A stretch of 64,000 nucleotides of DNA from Microcebus murinus (lineage: Eukaryota; Chordata; Mammalia; Primates; Cheirogaleidae), in assembly GCF_040939455.1 (NCBI RefSeq), contig NC_134118.1, forward strand, positions 78,984,680 through 79,048,679, given 5' to 3'. The notes below the pieces were generated by a model. It did not search any database. It was not told the origin of the DNA and saw only the letters and a program-made list of their open reading frames with translations. Both the position numbers and the translations under genes were made by a program. Positions 35,379 to 48,289 of the stretch are shown in pieces; position 1 is the first letter of the stretch, and the number at the start of each line of letters is the position of its first letter.

Positions 35379-35394
35379 AGGGGCGCCCTCCGCC

Positions 35395-35515
35395 GTCTAG
35401 GGCCACACCACCCTGAACGCGCCCGACCTCGTCTGGTCTGGGAAGCTAAGCAGGGTCGGGCCCGGTTAGTACTTGGATGGGAGACCGCCTGGGAATACCG
35501 GGTGCCGTCGGCTTC
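35395..35515 (+). rRNA. RN5S: 5S rRNA gene 4 (class A, with T69C)
   Basis: This is class A with one more change, T to C at position 69 (base 35463). Position 69 lies in the intermediate element of the internal promoter (67-72), the only promoter-box change seen in this array. It is shared with gene 5 alone. Confidence 0.93.
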
Positions 35516-35518
35516 TTC

Positions 35519-35537
35519 TTTTTTTTTTTTTTGTTTT
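35519..35537 (+). terminator. RNA polymerase III T-run terminator, gene 4
   Basis: T14 (35519-35532), then G and T4. Confidence 0.9.
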
Positions 35538-38500
35538 GCCTCCTGTTCTGTCCCCTCTCTGGGAGCGAGGCGGCGGCCCGGGGTGGGGGTCACCCCCACC
35601 CTCAGCGCCCGCCGCGGTGCCTGGCGCCCCAGCCCGCACCGTGGGGCCTCCTCTTGTCCCAAGCCGCGACACCGCCGTCACGCGGCAGCATGCGTGGCTT
35701 CTGGACTGTCAGGTCTCAGACCAAAGGTCTGCTCTGTGGGAACCGACACGCTGGAGGAAACCTTGAGAGTCTGAGAGGGGAGGGAGTTCCAGAAGAAGGC
35801 CAGGATGTCATTTGGAGGGAGTATGTGACCAGAACTCGTCCCGTTGCTTTTGGGGTTCTCTGGGCTACACGTAGGAATCTTTGGTGGTGGCACCTGATGT
35901 TGGGGGATCCGGAGTCACACCCAGACCTGCTCCACAGGCCTCCTTTTACTTTTCTCTTCGGATTCATTATTTTTAAAAAGTGTCTCTTATCTCTATGATT
36001 GCATTTTCTTTTCTCTCTCTTTTCAAGCAGATGATGGGAGTCCAAGTATTAAGGTGACATGTGTTGCCCGTGCCCCCCTCCCCCCTGTGTTCTTATTCAT
36101 TTACCTCTGATGTCGTTCCAGCGTATTGTGGGGGTACCAATGTTAGGGTCGGGTACGTTGCCCTCTCCCTGCCTCCCCCCTCGGGTCAGAGCCTCAAGTG
36201 CGCCCATCCCCCAGTCGGTGCGCACCCACCCCATTCCTAATGGAGGTGTATGCCCATCCCCTCCCCCCACCCGCCCGACACCCACCCGATGAAGGTGATT
36301 CCTCTGTGTCCACTTAGGTGTCCATCGGTTCGTACCCATTTGCTGGTGAGCGCGAGCACGTGGTGCTCGTGTGTCCATTCTTGGGCTACCTGGCTTACTG
36401 GAACGGGTTCCAGCTCTGGCCAGGAGAACCACGAGAGGTGCCCTCTCACCGCTGCTCCTCCTAGCTGAATAGCACTCCGTGGTGTCCACGCGCCACATTT
36501 CATTTACGCACTCGTGGGTCGATGGGCACTCGGGTCGCTTCCAGGTCTTTGCGATTGTGACTTGTGCCCTGACTCTAACCCTAACCCTTACCCAGCCCGT
36601 CTCCTCCTCGGCCCCTGCCTGACTGACTCCTTCCCGCCCGGCCTGTCACCTGTCACCGTCCTCTGCCCCTGCCTGACACGCTCCTCCCCGCCCGGGCCGT
36701 CACCGTCCTCGGCCCCTGCCTGACGGGGCTCCTCCGTCGCCTGGGCCTTCCAAGGGCTTGGTGTGGACGCTGGTTCCAGGACGCCCTCCCAGGAACCCGG
36801 TAGCAGGGCGGCCGCAGCGTCTCGCGCCACCCAACCGTCCGCCGGCCGGCGGCCGTCGCTAAGTGGCCTGCGGGGGACGTGCCCCCACTGTGGGGCGGGC
36901 GCCCAGCCTGGTGTCTTCTCTGAGGCCCCGTGGCTGCTTTTCCCCCCCCCCGCAAGGGGAGAGCCGCGGAGGTGGGGACCGCCTCCTCGTGGGGACGTAC
37001 ACCCAGCTCTCCACGTCGGATTCCGGGGCTCTCTGTCCTGCCAGAAGGCCCAGCTGGCCTGCGGGTCCTTAGAGTGGCAAAAACATCCGAAAACTGAGAT
37101 TGAGGGTCCGGTGGTTGTCTGCACTTTTGTGCTGGGCACCCCAGGGAGGCCCGGGGGCTGGCTGGACAACGCGGTCTGCTGGGCGGGGGGGGGGTTTGGA
37201 GGAGCAACTGATGCCCTTTGCACTTTGGGTAGCAAGTGTCTGAGGTGTCTCTGAGCCCTGCGCCATGTCGGGGGTGGGGGGTGGGAGGTCGGGCGGGGGT
37301 GGAGGAGCAGGAGGAGGAGGAGGAGGAGGTGGGAAGGGCCGTGGCCTGCAGTCGTCTTCCCGGGGTGGCTTCTTCCACAGGCTGCTTGGCCTGGGCTCCC
37401 TGCACCTGGGCCTTTGGAGGACTGGCCCTGTGCTTGCCAACGCTTCCCCTGCAGGGACCCAGAGCTGGGAGGTTGCATCTCTCAGCCCTGGGTCGGGCAG
37501 AGCCCCAGCGGGCCATGCCCACAACCTCTCTCAGCACGGGTCCCCCAGAAGGCTCCTTTGGGACCAGGATTCTCTTGCGGGTGACTCTTTAAGGTCTGGC
37601 CCCTGGATGGAGGGGCACCAGGAGTAGAGGAGCAGGAAGGGGAAGGGGGTGGCCATGCGAGGGGACACTTTCAGGCCAAGTCCCAGCTTCAGCCTGATCC
37701 TCCTGGGAACCCCGGGGTGTACGTCACACCTCCTGGTTGTCCCGCTCTGAGACAAGGAGCCGGGCTTCGCATTCCCCCAGCAGCCAGTCGTGGGCTGAGG
37801 ACACCTGGGGCGTTGGGAACTCCCTGGCTTCTCCTTGGCTTAACATCTGGAGCTGCTTGTGAATCGTGCCGCCACACACACCCGAGTGCAGGTGTCTTCT
37901 GCACAGACTGCGGGCCTCGCTCTTCTGAATGCCGCTAGCTCGCCACCCACCCACGGGTGAACCTGGTCAGGGTACTTTCTCTCGGGGGCAGACTCTGATC
38001 CTGGCGGGCTACCGGTGTTTCTGTTTGCTCGTTTCTTTCTTTCATTTCGGGAAAGGCTTCCTTACTGGGTGTGGAAATCTCCTATGCCTTTCCTCGCCTA
38101 TTCTGTCAGCTTTAAAATTCTCTTTCAGTTGCCACCCTCACAGATGGATTAGGAAACTCTTTCCGGTGCACTCATTAGTGAAATGACCTCAATGAAGCTG
38201 GAATCCAATATCTAATCGCCGATTTTTAGCGAGTCCACACGCCAGGGTGGTCGGGGTCCAATGCAGCCCCGGCCAGGCCCAGGCCCCTTGGACTGGGCCA
38301 CAGGAGGACGCAGAGGAGGGTCCCGGCCCCCCCCCCGGTCGCGTTGCCGGCAGTTCTCCAAGGGCTTGGGCGTTTTCCAGAGGTAGGAGATGGAGGGGAC
38401 TGATTTCTTCAGCGCCCCACAAACCACGCCACCCCACCCATGGGACACATCCCTAGAGAGAGAGAGAGACGCCCCATACACTCGCTCCCCTCCCCCATGC

Positions 38501-39014
38501 GCTGTGCCCCAGCCCGGGCCCGGGGGAATAGGCGGCAGCCCACCCACAGGGTGGGGGGCCCAGCTGAAAGGGGTTGTCGGGGAGGGCGGCCCCTGCCTGG
38601 GGTCAAAGGGCGGGCGATCCGCGCGTGCGCAATCGGCGGCGGCGGCGGCGGCGGCGGCGGGGGCGGCCACGAGCTGGGGGTGGGGGGCGGGTAGGGGAAG
38701 GAGGCCAGGCGAGGAGAGGAAGGGGGCTGGAAGGTCTCCACCTTGGCGAGTCCAGCCGTGGAGGCGCATCTTGTGTGAGTGTGAGTGAGTGAGTGTGAGT
38801 GTGTGTGTGTGTGTGTGTTTGTGTGTGTATAGAGAGACAGCCCCCCACCCCGGCCCACCGCTCCCTGCCCGCCCCGCCCCGCCCCGCCTGTCACCCCCGT
38901 CCCTCGGAGCCCGCCGGACCCGGCCGGTGAACTCAACAGGCCCGGCCCGGCGCGGGTCAGCGCCGGTGCGGGGCCTGGGGCGGGAGGAGGCGGCGGGGAA
39001 GTGCAGAGAGGCTC

Positions 39015-39031
39015 GGCTTCTTGAGCGGGGC
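39015..39031 (+). promoter_or_regulatory. D-box-like upstream element of 5S gene 5
   Basis: The element at -33 to -17 is unchanged. Confidence 0.45.
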
Positions 39032-39047
39032 AGGGGCGCCCTCCGCC

Positions 39048-39168
39048 GTCTAGGGCCACACCACCCTGAACGCGCCCGACCTCGTCTGGTCTGGGAAGCT
39101 AAGCAGGGTCGGGCCCGGTTAGTACTTGGATGGGAGACCGCCTGGGAATACCGGGTGCCGTCGGCTTC
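39048..39168 (+). rRNA. RN5S: 5S rRNA gene 5 (class A, with T69C)
   Basis: The gene is identical to gene 4, with C at position 69 (base 39116). Confidence 0.93.
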
Positions 39169-39171
39169 TTC

Positions 39172-39190
39172 TTTTTTTTTTTTTTGTTTT
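39172..39190 (+). terminator. RNA polymerase III T-run terminator, gene 5
   Basis: T14 (39172-39185), then G and T4. Confidence 0.9.
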
Positions 39191-42100
39191 GCCTCCTGTT
39201 CTGTCCCCTCTCTGGGAGCGAGGCGGCGGCCCGGGGTGGGGGTCACCCCCACCCTCAGCGCCCGCCGCGGTGCCTGGCGCCCCAGCCCGCACCGTGGGGC
39301 CTCCTCTTGTCCCAAGCCGCGACACCGCCGTCACGCGGCAGCATGCGTGGCTTCTGGACTGTCAGGTCTCAGACCAAAGGTCTGCTCTGTGGGAACCGAC
39401 ACGCTGGAGGAAACCTTGAGAGTCTGAGAGGGGAGGGAGTTCCAGAAGAAGGCCAGGATGTCATTTGGAGGGAGTATGTGACCAGAACTCGTCCCGTTGC
39501 TTTTGGGGTTCTCTGGGCTACACGTAGGAATCTTTGGTGGTGGCACCTGATGTTGGGGGATCCGGAGTCACACCCAGACCTGCTCCACAGGCCTCCTTTT
39601 ACTTTTCTCTTCGGATTCATTATTTTTAAAAAGTGTCTCTTATCTCTATGATTGCATTTTCTTTTCTCTCTCTTTTCAAGCAGATGATGGGAGTCCAAGT
39701 ATTAAGGTGACATGTGTTGCCCGTGCCCCCCTCCCCCCTGTGTTCTTATTCATTTACCTCTGATGTCGTTCCAGCGTATTGTGGGGGTACCAATGTTAGG
39801 GTCGGGTACGTTGCCCTCTCCCTGCCTCCCCCCTCGGGTCAGAGCCTCAAGTGCGCCCATCCCCCAGTCGGTGCGCACCCACCCCATTCCTAATGGAGGT
39901 GTATGCCCATCCCCTCCCCCCACCCGCCCGACACCCACCCGATGAAGGTGATTCCTCTGTGTCCACTTAGGTGTCCATCGGTTCGTACCCATTTGCTGGT
40001 GAGCGCGAGCACGTGGTGCTCGTGTGTCCATTCTTGGGCTACCTGGCTTACTGGAACGGGTTCCAGCTCTGGCCAGGAGAACCACGAGAGGTGCCCTCTC
40101 ACCGCTGCTCCTCCTAGCTGAATAGCACTCCGTGGTGTCCACGCGCCACATTTCATTTACGCACTCGTGGGTCGATGGGCACTCGGGTCGCTTCCAGGTC
40201 TTTGCGATTGTGACTTGTGCCCTGACTCTAACCCTAACCCTTACCCAGCCCGTCTCCTCCTCGGCCCCTGCCTGACTGACTCCTTCCCGCCCGGCCTGTC
40301 ACCTGTCACCGTCCTCTGCCCCTGCCTGACACGCTCCTCCCCGCCCGGGCCGTCACCGTCCTCGGCCCCTGCCTGACGGGGCTCCTCCGTCGCCTGGGCC
40401 TTCCAAGGGCTTGGTGTGGACGCTGGTTCCAGGACGCCCTCCCAGGAACCCGGTAGCAGGGCGGCCGCAGCGTCTCGCGCCACCCAACCGTCCGCCGGCC
40501 GGCGGCCGTCGCTAAGTGGCCTGCGGGGGACGTGCCCCCACTGTGGGGCGGGCGCCCAGCCTGGTGTCTTCTCTGAGGCCCCGTGGCTGCTTTTCCCCCC
40601 CCCCGCAAGGGGAGAGCCGCGGAGGTGGGGACCGCCTCCTCGTGGGGACGTACACCCAGCTCTCCACGTCGGATTCCGGGGCTCTCTGTCCTGCCAGAAG
40701 GCCCAGCTGGCCTGCGGGTCCTTAGAGTGGCAAAAACATCCGAAAACTGAGATTGAGGGTCCGGTGGTTGTCTGCACTTTTGTGCTGGGCACCCCAGGGA
40801 GGCCCGGGGGCTGGCTGGACAACGCGGTCTGCTGGGCGGGGGGGGGGTTTGGAGGAGCAACTGATGCCCTTTGCACTTTGGGTAGCAAGTGTCTGAGGTG
40901 TCTCTGAGCCCTGCGCCATGTCGGGGGTGGGGGGTGGGAGGTCGGGCGGGGGTGGAGGAGCAGGAGGAGGAGGAGGAGGAGGTGGGAAGGGCCGTGGCCT
41001 GCAGTCGTCTTCCCGGGGTGGCTTCTTCCACAGGCTGCTTGGCCTGGGCTCCCTGCACCTGGGCCTTTGGAGGACTGGCCCTGTGCTTGCCAACGCTTCC
41101 CCTGCAGGGACCCAGAGCTGGGAGGTTGCATCTCTCAGCCCTGGGTCGGGCAGAGCCCCAGCGGGCCATGCCCACAACCTCTCTCAGCACGGGTCCCCCA
41201 GAAGGCTCCTTTGGGACCAGGATTCTCTTGCGGGTGACTCTTTAAGGTCTGGCCCCTGGATGGAGGGGCACCAGGAGTAGAGGAGCAGGAAGGGGAAGGG
41301 GGTGGCCATGCGAGGGGACACTTTCAGGCCAAGTCCCAGCTTCAGCCTGATCCTCCTGGGAACCCCGGGGTGTACGTCACACCTCCTGGTTGTCCCGCTC
41401 TGAGACAAGGAGCCGGGCTTCGCATTCCCCCAGCAGCCAGTCGTGGGCTGAGGACACCTGGGGCGTTGGGAACTCCCTGGCTTCTCCTTGGCTTAACATC
41501 TGGAGCTGCTTGTGAATCGTGCCGCCACACACACCCGAGTGCAGGTGTCTTCTGCACAGACTGCGGGCCTCGCTCTTCTGAATGCCGCTAGCTCGCCACC
41601 CACCCACGGGTGAACCTGGTCAGGGTACTTTCTCTCGGGGGCAGACTCTGATCCTGGCGGGCTACCGGTGTTTCTGTTTGCTCGTTTCTTTCTTTCATTT
41701 CGGGAAAGGCTTCCTTACTGGGTGTGGAAATCTCCTATGCCTTTCCTCGCCTATTCTGTCAGCTTTAAAATTCTCTTTCAGTTGCCACCCTCACAGATGG
41801 ATTAGGAAACTCTTTCCGGTGCACTCATTAGTGAAATGACCTCAATGAAGCTGGAATCCAATATCTAATCGCCGATTTTTAGCGAGTCCACACGCCAGGG
41901 TGGTCGGGGTCCAATGCAGCCCCGGCCAGGCCCAGGCCCCTTGGACTGGGCCACAGGAGGACGCAGAGGAGGGTCCCGGCCCCCCCCCCCCGGTCGCGTT
42001 GCCGGCAGTTCTCCAAGGGCTTGGGCGTTTTCCAGAGGTAGGAGATGGAGGGGACTGATTTCTTCAGCGCCCCACAAACCACGCCACCCCACCCATGGGA

Positions 42101-42672
42101 CACATCCCTAGAGAGAGAGAGAGACGCCCCATACACTCGCTCCCCTCCCCCATGCGCTGTGCCCCAGCCCGGGCCCGGGGGAATAGGCGGCAGCCCACCC
42201 ACAGGGTGGGGGGCCCAGCTGAAAGGGGTTGTCGGGGAGGGCGGCCCCTGCCTGGGGTCAAAGGGCGGGCGATCCGCGCGTGCGCAATCGGCGGCGGCGG
42301 CGGCGGCGGCGGCGGTGGGGGCGGCCACGAGCTGGGGGTGGGGGGCGGGTAGGGGAAGGAGGCCAGGCGAGGAGAGGAAGGGGGCTGGAAGGTCTCCACC
42401 TTGGCGAGTCCAGCCGTGGAGGCGCATCTTGTGTGAGTGTGAGTGAGTGAGTGTGAGTGTGTGTGTGTGTGTGTGTTTGTGTGTGTATAGAGAGACAGCC
42501 CCCCACCCCGGCCCACCGCTCCCTGCCCGCCCCGCCCCGCCCCGCCTGTCACCCCCGTCCCTCGGAGCCCGCCGGACCCGGCCGGTGAACTCAACAGGCC
42601 CGGCCCGGCGCGGGTCAGCGCCGGTGCGGGGCCTGGGGCGGGAGGAGGCGGCGGGGAAGTGCAGAGAGGCTC

Positions 42673-42689
42673 GGCTTCTTGAGCGGGGC
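42673..42689 (+). promoter_or_regulatory. D-box-like upstream element of 5S gene 6
   Basis: The element at -33 to -17 is unchanged. Confidence 0.45.
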
Positions 42690-42705
42690 AGGGGCGCCCT
42701 CCGCC

Positions 42706-42826
42706 GTCTAGGGCCACACCACCCTGAACGCGCCCGACCTCGTCTGGTCTGGGAAGCTAAGCAGGGTCGGGCCTGGTTAGTACTTGGATGGGAGACCGCC
42801 TGGGAATACCGGGTGCCGTCGGCTTC
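42706..42826 (+). rRNA. RN5S: 5S rRNA gene 6 (class A variant)
   Basis: The gene is identical to genes 1-3, with T at position 69 as in the consensus. It is the last of the uninterrupted class A run. Confidence 0.93.
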
Positions 42827-42829
42827 TTC

Positions 42830-42848
42830 TTTTTTTTTTTTTTGTTTT
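42830..42848 (+). terminator. RNA polymerase III T-run terminator, gene 6
   Basis: T14 (42830-42843), then G and T4. Confidence 0.9.
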
Positions 42849-45800
42849 GCCTCCTGTTCTGTCCCCTCTCTGGGAGCGAGGCGGCGGCCCGGGGTGGGGG
42901 TCACCCCCACCCTCAGCGCCCGCCGCGGTGCCTGGCGCCCCAGCCCGCACCGTGGGGCCTCCTCTTGTCCCAAGCCGCGACACCGCCGTCACGCGGCAGC
43001 ATGCGTGGCTTCTGGACTGTCAGGTCTCAGACCAAAGGTCTGCTCTGTGGGAACCGACACGCTGGAGGAAACCTTGAGAGTCTGAGAGGGGAGGGAGTTC
43101 CAGAAGAAGGCCAGGATGTCATTTGGAGGGAGTATGTGACCAGAACTCGTCCCGTTGCTTTTGGGGTTCTCTGGGCTACACGTAGGAATCTTTGGTGGTG
43201 GCACCTGATGTTGGGGGATCCGGAGTCACACCCAGACCTGCTCCACAGGCCTCCTTTTACTTTTCTCTTCGGATTCATTATTTTTAAAAAGTGTCTCTTA
43301 TCTCTATGATTGCATTTTCTTTTCTCTCTCTTTTCAAGCAGATGATGGGAGTCCAAGTATTAAGGTGACATGTGTTGCCCGTGCCCCCCTCCCCCCTGTG
43401 TTCTTATTCATTTACCTCTGATGTCGTTCCAGCGTATTGTGGGGGTACCAATGTTAGGGTCGGGTACGTTGCCCTCTCCCTGCCTCCCCCCTCGGGTCAG
43501 AGCCTCAAGTGCGCCCATCCCCCAGTCGGTGCGCACCCACCCCATTCCTAATGGAGGTGTATGCCCATCCCCTCCCCCCACCCGCCCGACACCCACCCGA
43601 TGAAGGTGATTCCTCTGTGTCCACTTAGGTGTCCATCGGTTCGTACCCATTTGCTGGTGAGCGCGAGCACGTGGTGCTCGTGTGTCCATTCTTGGGCTAC
43701 CTGGCTTACTGGAACGGGTTCCAGCTCTGGCCAGGAGAACCACGAGAGGTGCCCTCTCACCGCTGCTCCTCCTAGCTGAATAGCACTCCGTGGTGTCCAC
43801 GCGCCACATTTCATTTACGCACTCGTGGGTCGATGGGCACTCGGGTCGCTTCCAGGTCTTTGCGATTGTGACTTGTGCCCTGACTCTAACCCTAACCCTT
43901 ACCCAGCCCGTCTCCTCCTCGGCCCCTGCCTGACTGACTCCTTCCCGCCCGGCCTGTCACCTGTCACCGTCCTCTGCCCCTGCCTGACACGCTCCTCCCC
44001 GCCCGGGCCGTCACCGTCCTCGGCCCCTGCCTGACGGGGCTCCTCCGTCGCCTGGGCCTTCCAAGGGCTTGGTGTGGACGCTGGTTCCAGGACGCCCTCC
44101 CAGGAACCCGGTAGCAGGGCGGCCGCAGCGTCTCGCGCCACCCAACCGTCCGCCGGCCGGCGGCCGTCGCTAAGTGGCCTGCGGGGGACGTGCCCCCACT
44201 GTGGGGCGGGCGCCCAGCCTGGTGTCTTCTCTGAGGCCCCGTGGCTGCTTTTCCCCCCCCCCCCGCAAGGGGAGAGCCGCGGAGGTGGGGACCGCCTCCT
44301 CGTGGGGACGTACACCCAGCTCTCCACGTCGGATTCCGGGGCTCTCTGTCCTGCCAGAAGGCCCAGCTGGCCTGCGGGTCCTTAGAGTGGCAAAAACATC
44401 CGAAAACTGAGATTGAGGGTCCGGTGGTTGTCTGCACTTTTGTGCTGGGCACCCCAGGGAGGCCCGGGGGCTGGCTGGACAACGCGGTCTGCTGGGCGGT
44501 GGGGGGGGTTTGGAGGAGCAACTGATGCCCTTTGCACTTTGGGTAGCAAGTGTCTGAGGTGTCTCTGAGCCCTGCGCCATGTCGGGGGTGGGGGGTGGGA
44601 GGTCGGGCGGGGGTGGAGGAGCAGGAGGAGGAGGAGGAGGAGGAGGTGGGAAGGGCCGTGGCCTGCAGTCGTCTTCCCGGGGTGGCTTCTTCCACAGGCT
44701 GCTTGGCCTGGGCTCCCTGCACCTGGGCCTTTGGAGGACTGGCCCTGTGCTTGCCAACGCTTCCCCTGCAGGGACCCAGAGCTGGGAGGTTGCATCTCTC
44801 AGCCCTGGGTCGGGCAGAGCCCCAGCGGGCCATGCCCACAACCTCTCTCAGCACGGGTCCCCCAGAAGGCTCCTTTGGGACCAGGATTCTCTTGCGGGTG
44901 ACTCTTTAAGGTCTGGCCCCTGGATGGAGGGGCACCAGGAGTAGAGGAGCAGGAAGGGGAAGGGGGTGGCCATGCGAGGGGACACTTTCAGGCCAAGTCC
45001 CAGCTTCAGCCTGATCCTCCTGGGAACCCCGGGGTGTACGTCACACCTCCTGGTTGTCCCGCTCTGAGACAAGGAGCCGGGCTTCGCATTCCCCCAGCAG
45101 CCAGTCGTGGGCTGAGGACACCTGGGGCGTTGGGAACTCCCTGGCTTCTCCTTGGCTTAACATCTGGAGCTGCTTGTGAATCGTGCCGCCACACACACCC
45201 GAGTGCAGGTGTCTTCTGCACAGACTGCGGGCCTCGCTCTTCTGAATGCCGCTAGCTCGCCACCCACCCACGGGTGAACCTGGTCAGGGTACTTTCTCTC
45301 GGGGGCAGACTCTGATCCTGGCGGGCTACCGGTGTTTCTGTTTGCTCGTTTCTTTCTTCCATTTCGGGAAAGGCTTCCTTACTGGGTGTGGAAATCTCCT
45401 ATGCCTTTCCTCGCCTATTCTGTCAGCTTTAAAATTCTCTTTCAGTTGCCACCCTCACAGATGGATTAGGAAACTCTTTCCGGTGCACTCATTAGTGAAA
45501 TGACCTCAATGAAGCTGGAATCCAATATCTAATCGCCGATTTTTAGCGAGTCCACACGCCAGGGTGGTCGGGGTCCAATGCAGCCCCGGCCAGGCCCAGG
45601 CCCCTTGGACTGGGCCACAGGAGGACGCAGAGGAGGGTCCCGGCCCCCCCGGTCGCGTTGCCGGCAGTTCTCCAAGGGCTTGGGCGTTTTCCAGAGGTAG
45701 GAGATGGAGGGGACTGATTTCTTCAGCGCCCCACAAACCACGCCACCCCACCCATGGGACACATCCCTAGAGAGAGAGAGAGACGCCCCATACACTGGCT

Positions 45801-45947
45801 CCCCTCCCCCATGCGCTGTGCCCCAGCCCGGGCCCGGGGGAATAGGCGGCAGCCCACCCACAGGGTGGGGGGCCCAGCTGAAAGGGGTTGTCGGGGAGGG
45901 CGGCCCCTGCCTGGGGTCAAAGGGCGGGCGATCCGCGCGTGCGCAAT

Positions 45948-45989
<42 letters not shown>

Positions 45990-46343
45990 GGGCGGCCACG
46001 AGCTTGGGGTGGGGGGCGGGTAGGGGAAGGAGGCCAGGCGAGGAGAGGAAGGGGGCTGGAAGGTCTCCACCTTGGCGAGTCCAGCCGTGGAGGCGCATCT
46101 TGTGTGAGTGTGAGTGAGTGAGTGTGAGTGTGTGTGTGTGTGTGTGTTTGTGTGTGTATAGAGAGACAGCCCCCCACCCCGGCCCACCGCTCCCTGCCCG
46201 CCCCGCCCCGCCCCGCCTGTCACCCCCGTCCCTCGGAGCCCGCCGGACCCGGCCGGTGAACTCAACAGGCCCGGCCCGGCGCGGGTCAGCGCCGGTGCGG
46301 GGCCTGGGGCGGGAGGAGGCCCCGGGGAAGCGCAGAGAGGCTC

Positions 46344-46360
46344 GGCTTCTTGAGCGGGGC
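46344..46360 (+). promoter_or_regulatory. D-box-like upstream element of 5S gene 7
   Basis: The element at -33 to -17 is unchanged. Confidence 0.45.
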
Positions 46361-46376
46361 AGGGGCGCCCTCCGCC

Positions 46377-46497
46377 GTCTAGGGCCACACCACCCTGAAC
46401 GCGCCCGACCTCGTCTGGTCTCGGAAGCTAAGCAGGGTCGGGCCTGGTTAGTACTTGGATGGGAGACCGCCTGGGAATACCGGGTGCCGTAGGCTTC
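46377..46497 (+). rRNA. RN5S: 5S rRNA gene 7 (class B variant)
   Basis: This is the first class B copy. It keeps the consensus C46 (pairs with G31 in helix III) and A115 (pairs with U4 in helix I). It differs from the conserved mammalian sequence only at 6, 12, 33, 42, 112 and 121, about 115 of 121 identical. The G6-G113 clash in helix I remains. Class B is the better candidate for a functional 5S RNA. Confidence 0.94.
46426..46473 (+). promoter_or_regulatory. Internal control region of gene 7 (A box, IE, C box)
   Basis: The A box (46426-46440, gene positions 50-64), intermediate element (46443-46448) and C box (46456-46473, positions 80-97) match the mammalian consensus exactly. The same offsets apply to every gene in the array; only genes 4 and 5 change one base of the intermediate element. 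Confidence 0.85.
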
Positions 46498-46500
46498 TTC

Positions 46501-46520
46501 TTTTTTTTTTTTTTTGTTTT
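46501..46520 (+). terminator. RNA polymerase III T-run terminator, gene 7
   Basis: T15 (46501-46515), then G and T4. The class B 3' flank continues GCCTCTTGTTCTG, against GCCTCCTGTTCTG in class A. Confidence 0.9.
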
Positions 46521-48289
46521 GCCTCTTGTTCTGTCCCCTCTCTGGGAGCGAGGCGGCGGCCCGGGGTGGGGGTCACCCCCACCCTCAGCGCCCGCCGCGG
46601 TGCCTGGCGCCCCAGCCCGCACCGTGGGGCCTCCTCTTGTCCCAAGCCGCGACACCGCCGTCACGCGGCAGCATGCGTGGCTTCTGGACTGTCAGGTCTC
46701 AGACCAAAGGTCTGCTCTGTGGGAACCGACACGCTGGAGGAAACCTTGAGAGTCTGAGAGGGGAGGGAGTTCCAGAAGAAGACCAGGATGTCATTTGGAG
46801 GGAGTATGTGACCAGAACTCGTCCCGTTGCTTTTGGGGTTCTATGGGCTACACGTAGGAATCTTTGGTGGTGGCACCTGATGTTGGGGGATCCGGAGTCG
46901 CACCCAGACCTGCTCCACAGGCCTCCTTTTACTTTTCTCTTCGGATTCATTATTTTTAAAAAGTGTCTCTTATCTCTATGATTGCATTTTCTTTTCTCTC
47001 TCTTTTCAAGCAGATGATGGGAGTCCAAGTATTAAGGTGACATGTGTTGCCCGTGCCCCCCTCCCCCCTGTGTTCTTATTCATTTACCTCTGATGTCGTT
47101 CCAGCGTATTGTGGGGGTACCAATGTTAGGGTCGGGTACGTTGCCCTCTCCCTGCCTCCCCCCTCGGGTCAGAGCCTCAAGTGCGCCCATGCCCCAGTCG
47201 GTGCGCACCCACCCCATTCCTAATGGAGGTGTATGCCCATCCCCTCCCCCCACCCGCCCGACACCCACCCGATGAAGGTGATTCCTCTGTGTCCACTTAG
47301 GTGTCCATCGGTTCGTACCCATTTGCTGGTGAGCGCGAGCACGTGGTGCTCGTGTGTCCATTCTTGGGCTACCTGGCTTACTGGAACGGGTTCCAGCTCT
47401 GGCCAGGAGAACCACGAGAGGTGCCCTCTCACCGCTGCTCCTCCTAGCTGAATAGCACTCCGTGGTGTCCACGCGCCACATTTCATTTACGCACTCGTGG
47501 GTCGATGGGCACTCGGGTCGCTTCCAGGTCTTTGCGATTGTGACTTGTGCCCTGACTCTAACCCTAACCCTTACCCAGCCCGTCTCCTCCTCGGCCCCTG
47601 CCTGACTGACTCCTTCCCGCCCGGCCTGTCACCTGTCACCGTCCTCTGCCCCTGCCTGACACGCTCCTCCCCGCCCGGGCCGTCACCGTCCTCGGCCCCT
47701 GCCTGATGGGGCTCCTCCGTCGCCTGGGCCTTCCAAGGGCTTGGTGTGGACGCTGGTTCCAGGACGCCCTCCCAGGAACCCGGTAGCAGGGCGGCCGCAG
47801 CGTCTCGCGCCACCCAACCGTCCGCCGGCCGGCGGCCGTCGCTAAGTGGCCTGCGGGGGACGTGCCCCCACTGTGGGGCGGGCGCCCAGCCTGGTGTCTT
47901 CTCTGAGGCCCCGTGGCTGCTTTTCCCCCCCCCCGCAAGGGGAGAGCCGCGGAGGTGGGGACCGCCTCCTCGTGGGGACGTACACCCAGCTCTCCACGTC
48001 GGATTCCGGGGCTCTCTGTCCTGCCAGAAGGCCCAGCTGGCCTGCGGGTCCTTAGAGTGGCAAAAACATCCGAAAACTGAGATTGAGGGTCCGGTGGTTG
48101 TCTGCACTTTTGTGCTGGGCACCCCAGGGAGGCCCGGGGGCTGGCTGGACAACGCGGTCTGCTGGGCAGGGGGGGGGTTTGGAGGAGCAACTGATGCCCT
48201 TTGCACTTTGGGTAGCAAGTGTCTGAGGTGTCTCTGAGCCCTGCGCCATGTCGGGGGTGGGGGGTGGGAGGTCGGGGGGGTGGAGGAGC

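Larger units (their letters stand above)
31874..35394 (+). repeat. 5S spacer 3 (unit 3642 bp, the shortest)
   Basis: L1 parts are at 32454-32926 and 34217-34287, telomere-like repeats at 32933-32951. The CGG tract has contracted to 5 triplets (34995-35009) and accounts for most of the shortness. No gene is seen. Confidence 0.92.
35516..39047 (+). repeat. 5S spacer 4 (unit 3653 bp)
   Basis: L1 parts are at 36096-36568 and 37857-37927, telomere-like repeats at 36575-36593, (CGG)9 at 38634-38660. It shares TTTCTTTCTTTCATTTCGG near 38033 with spacer 5, where all others read TTTCTTTCTTCCATTTCGG. The pair of units 4 and 5 is therefore a recent duplication. Confidence 0.92.
39169..42705 (+). repeat. 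5S spacer 5 (unit 3658 bp)
   Basis: L1 parts are at 39749-40221 and 41510-41580, telomere-like repeats at 40228-40246. The CGG tract is (CGG)9 at 42289-42315, followed by a TGG found in no other unit. No gene is seen. Confidence 0.92.
42827..46376 (+). repeat. 5S spacer 6 (unit 3671 bp, the longest)
   Basis: L1 parts are at 43407-43879 and 45174-45244, telomere-like repeats at 43886-43904. Near 44497 it has GGGCGGTGGGGGGG, a private change. (CGG)14 lies at 45948-45989. The sequence before gene 7 reads GGAGGCCCCGGGGAAGCGC where others have GGAGGCGGCGGGGAAG, also private. No gene is seen. Confidence 0.92.
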
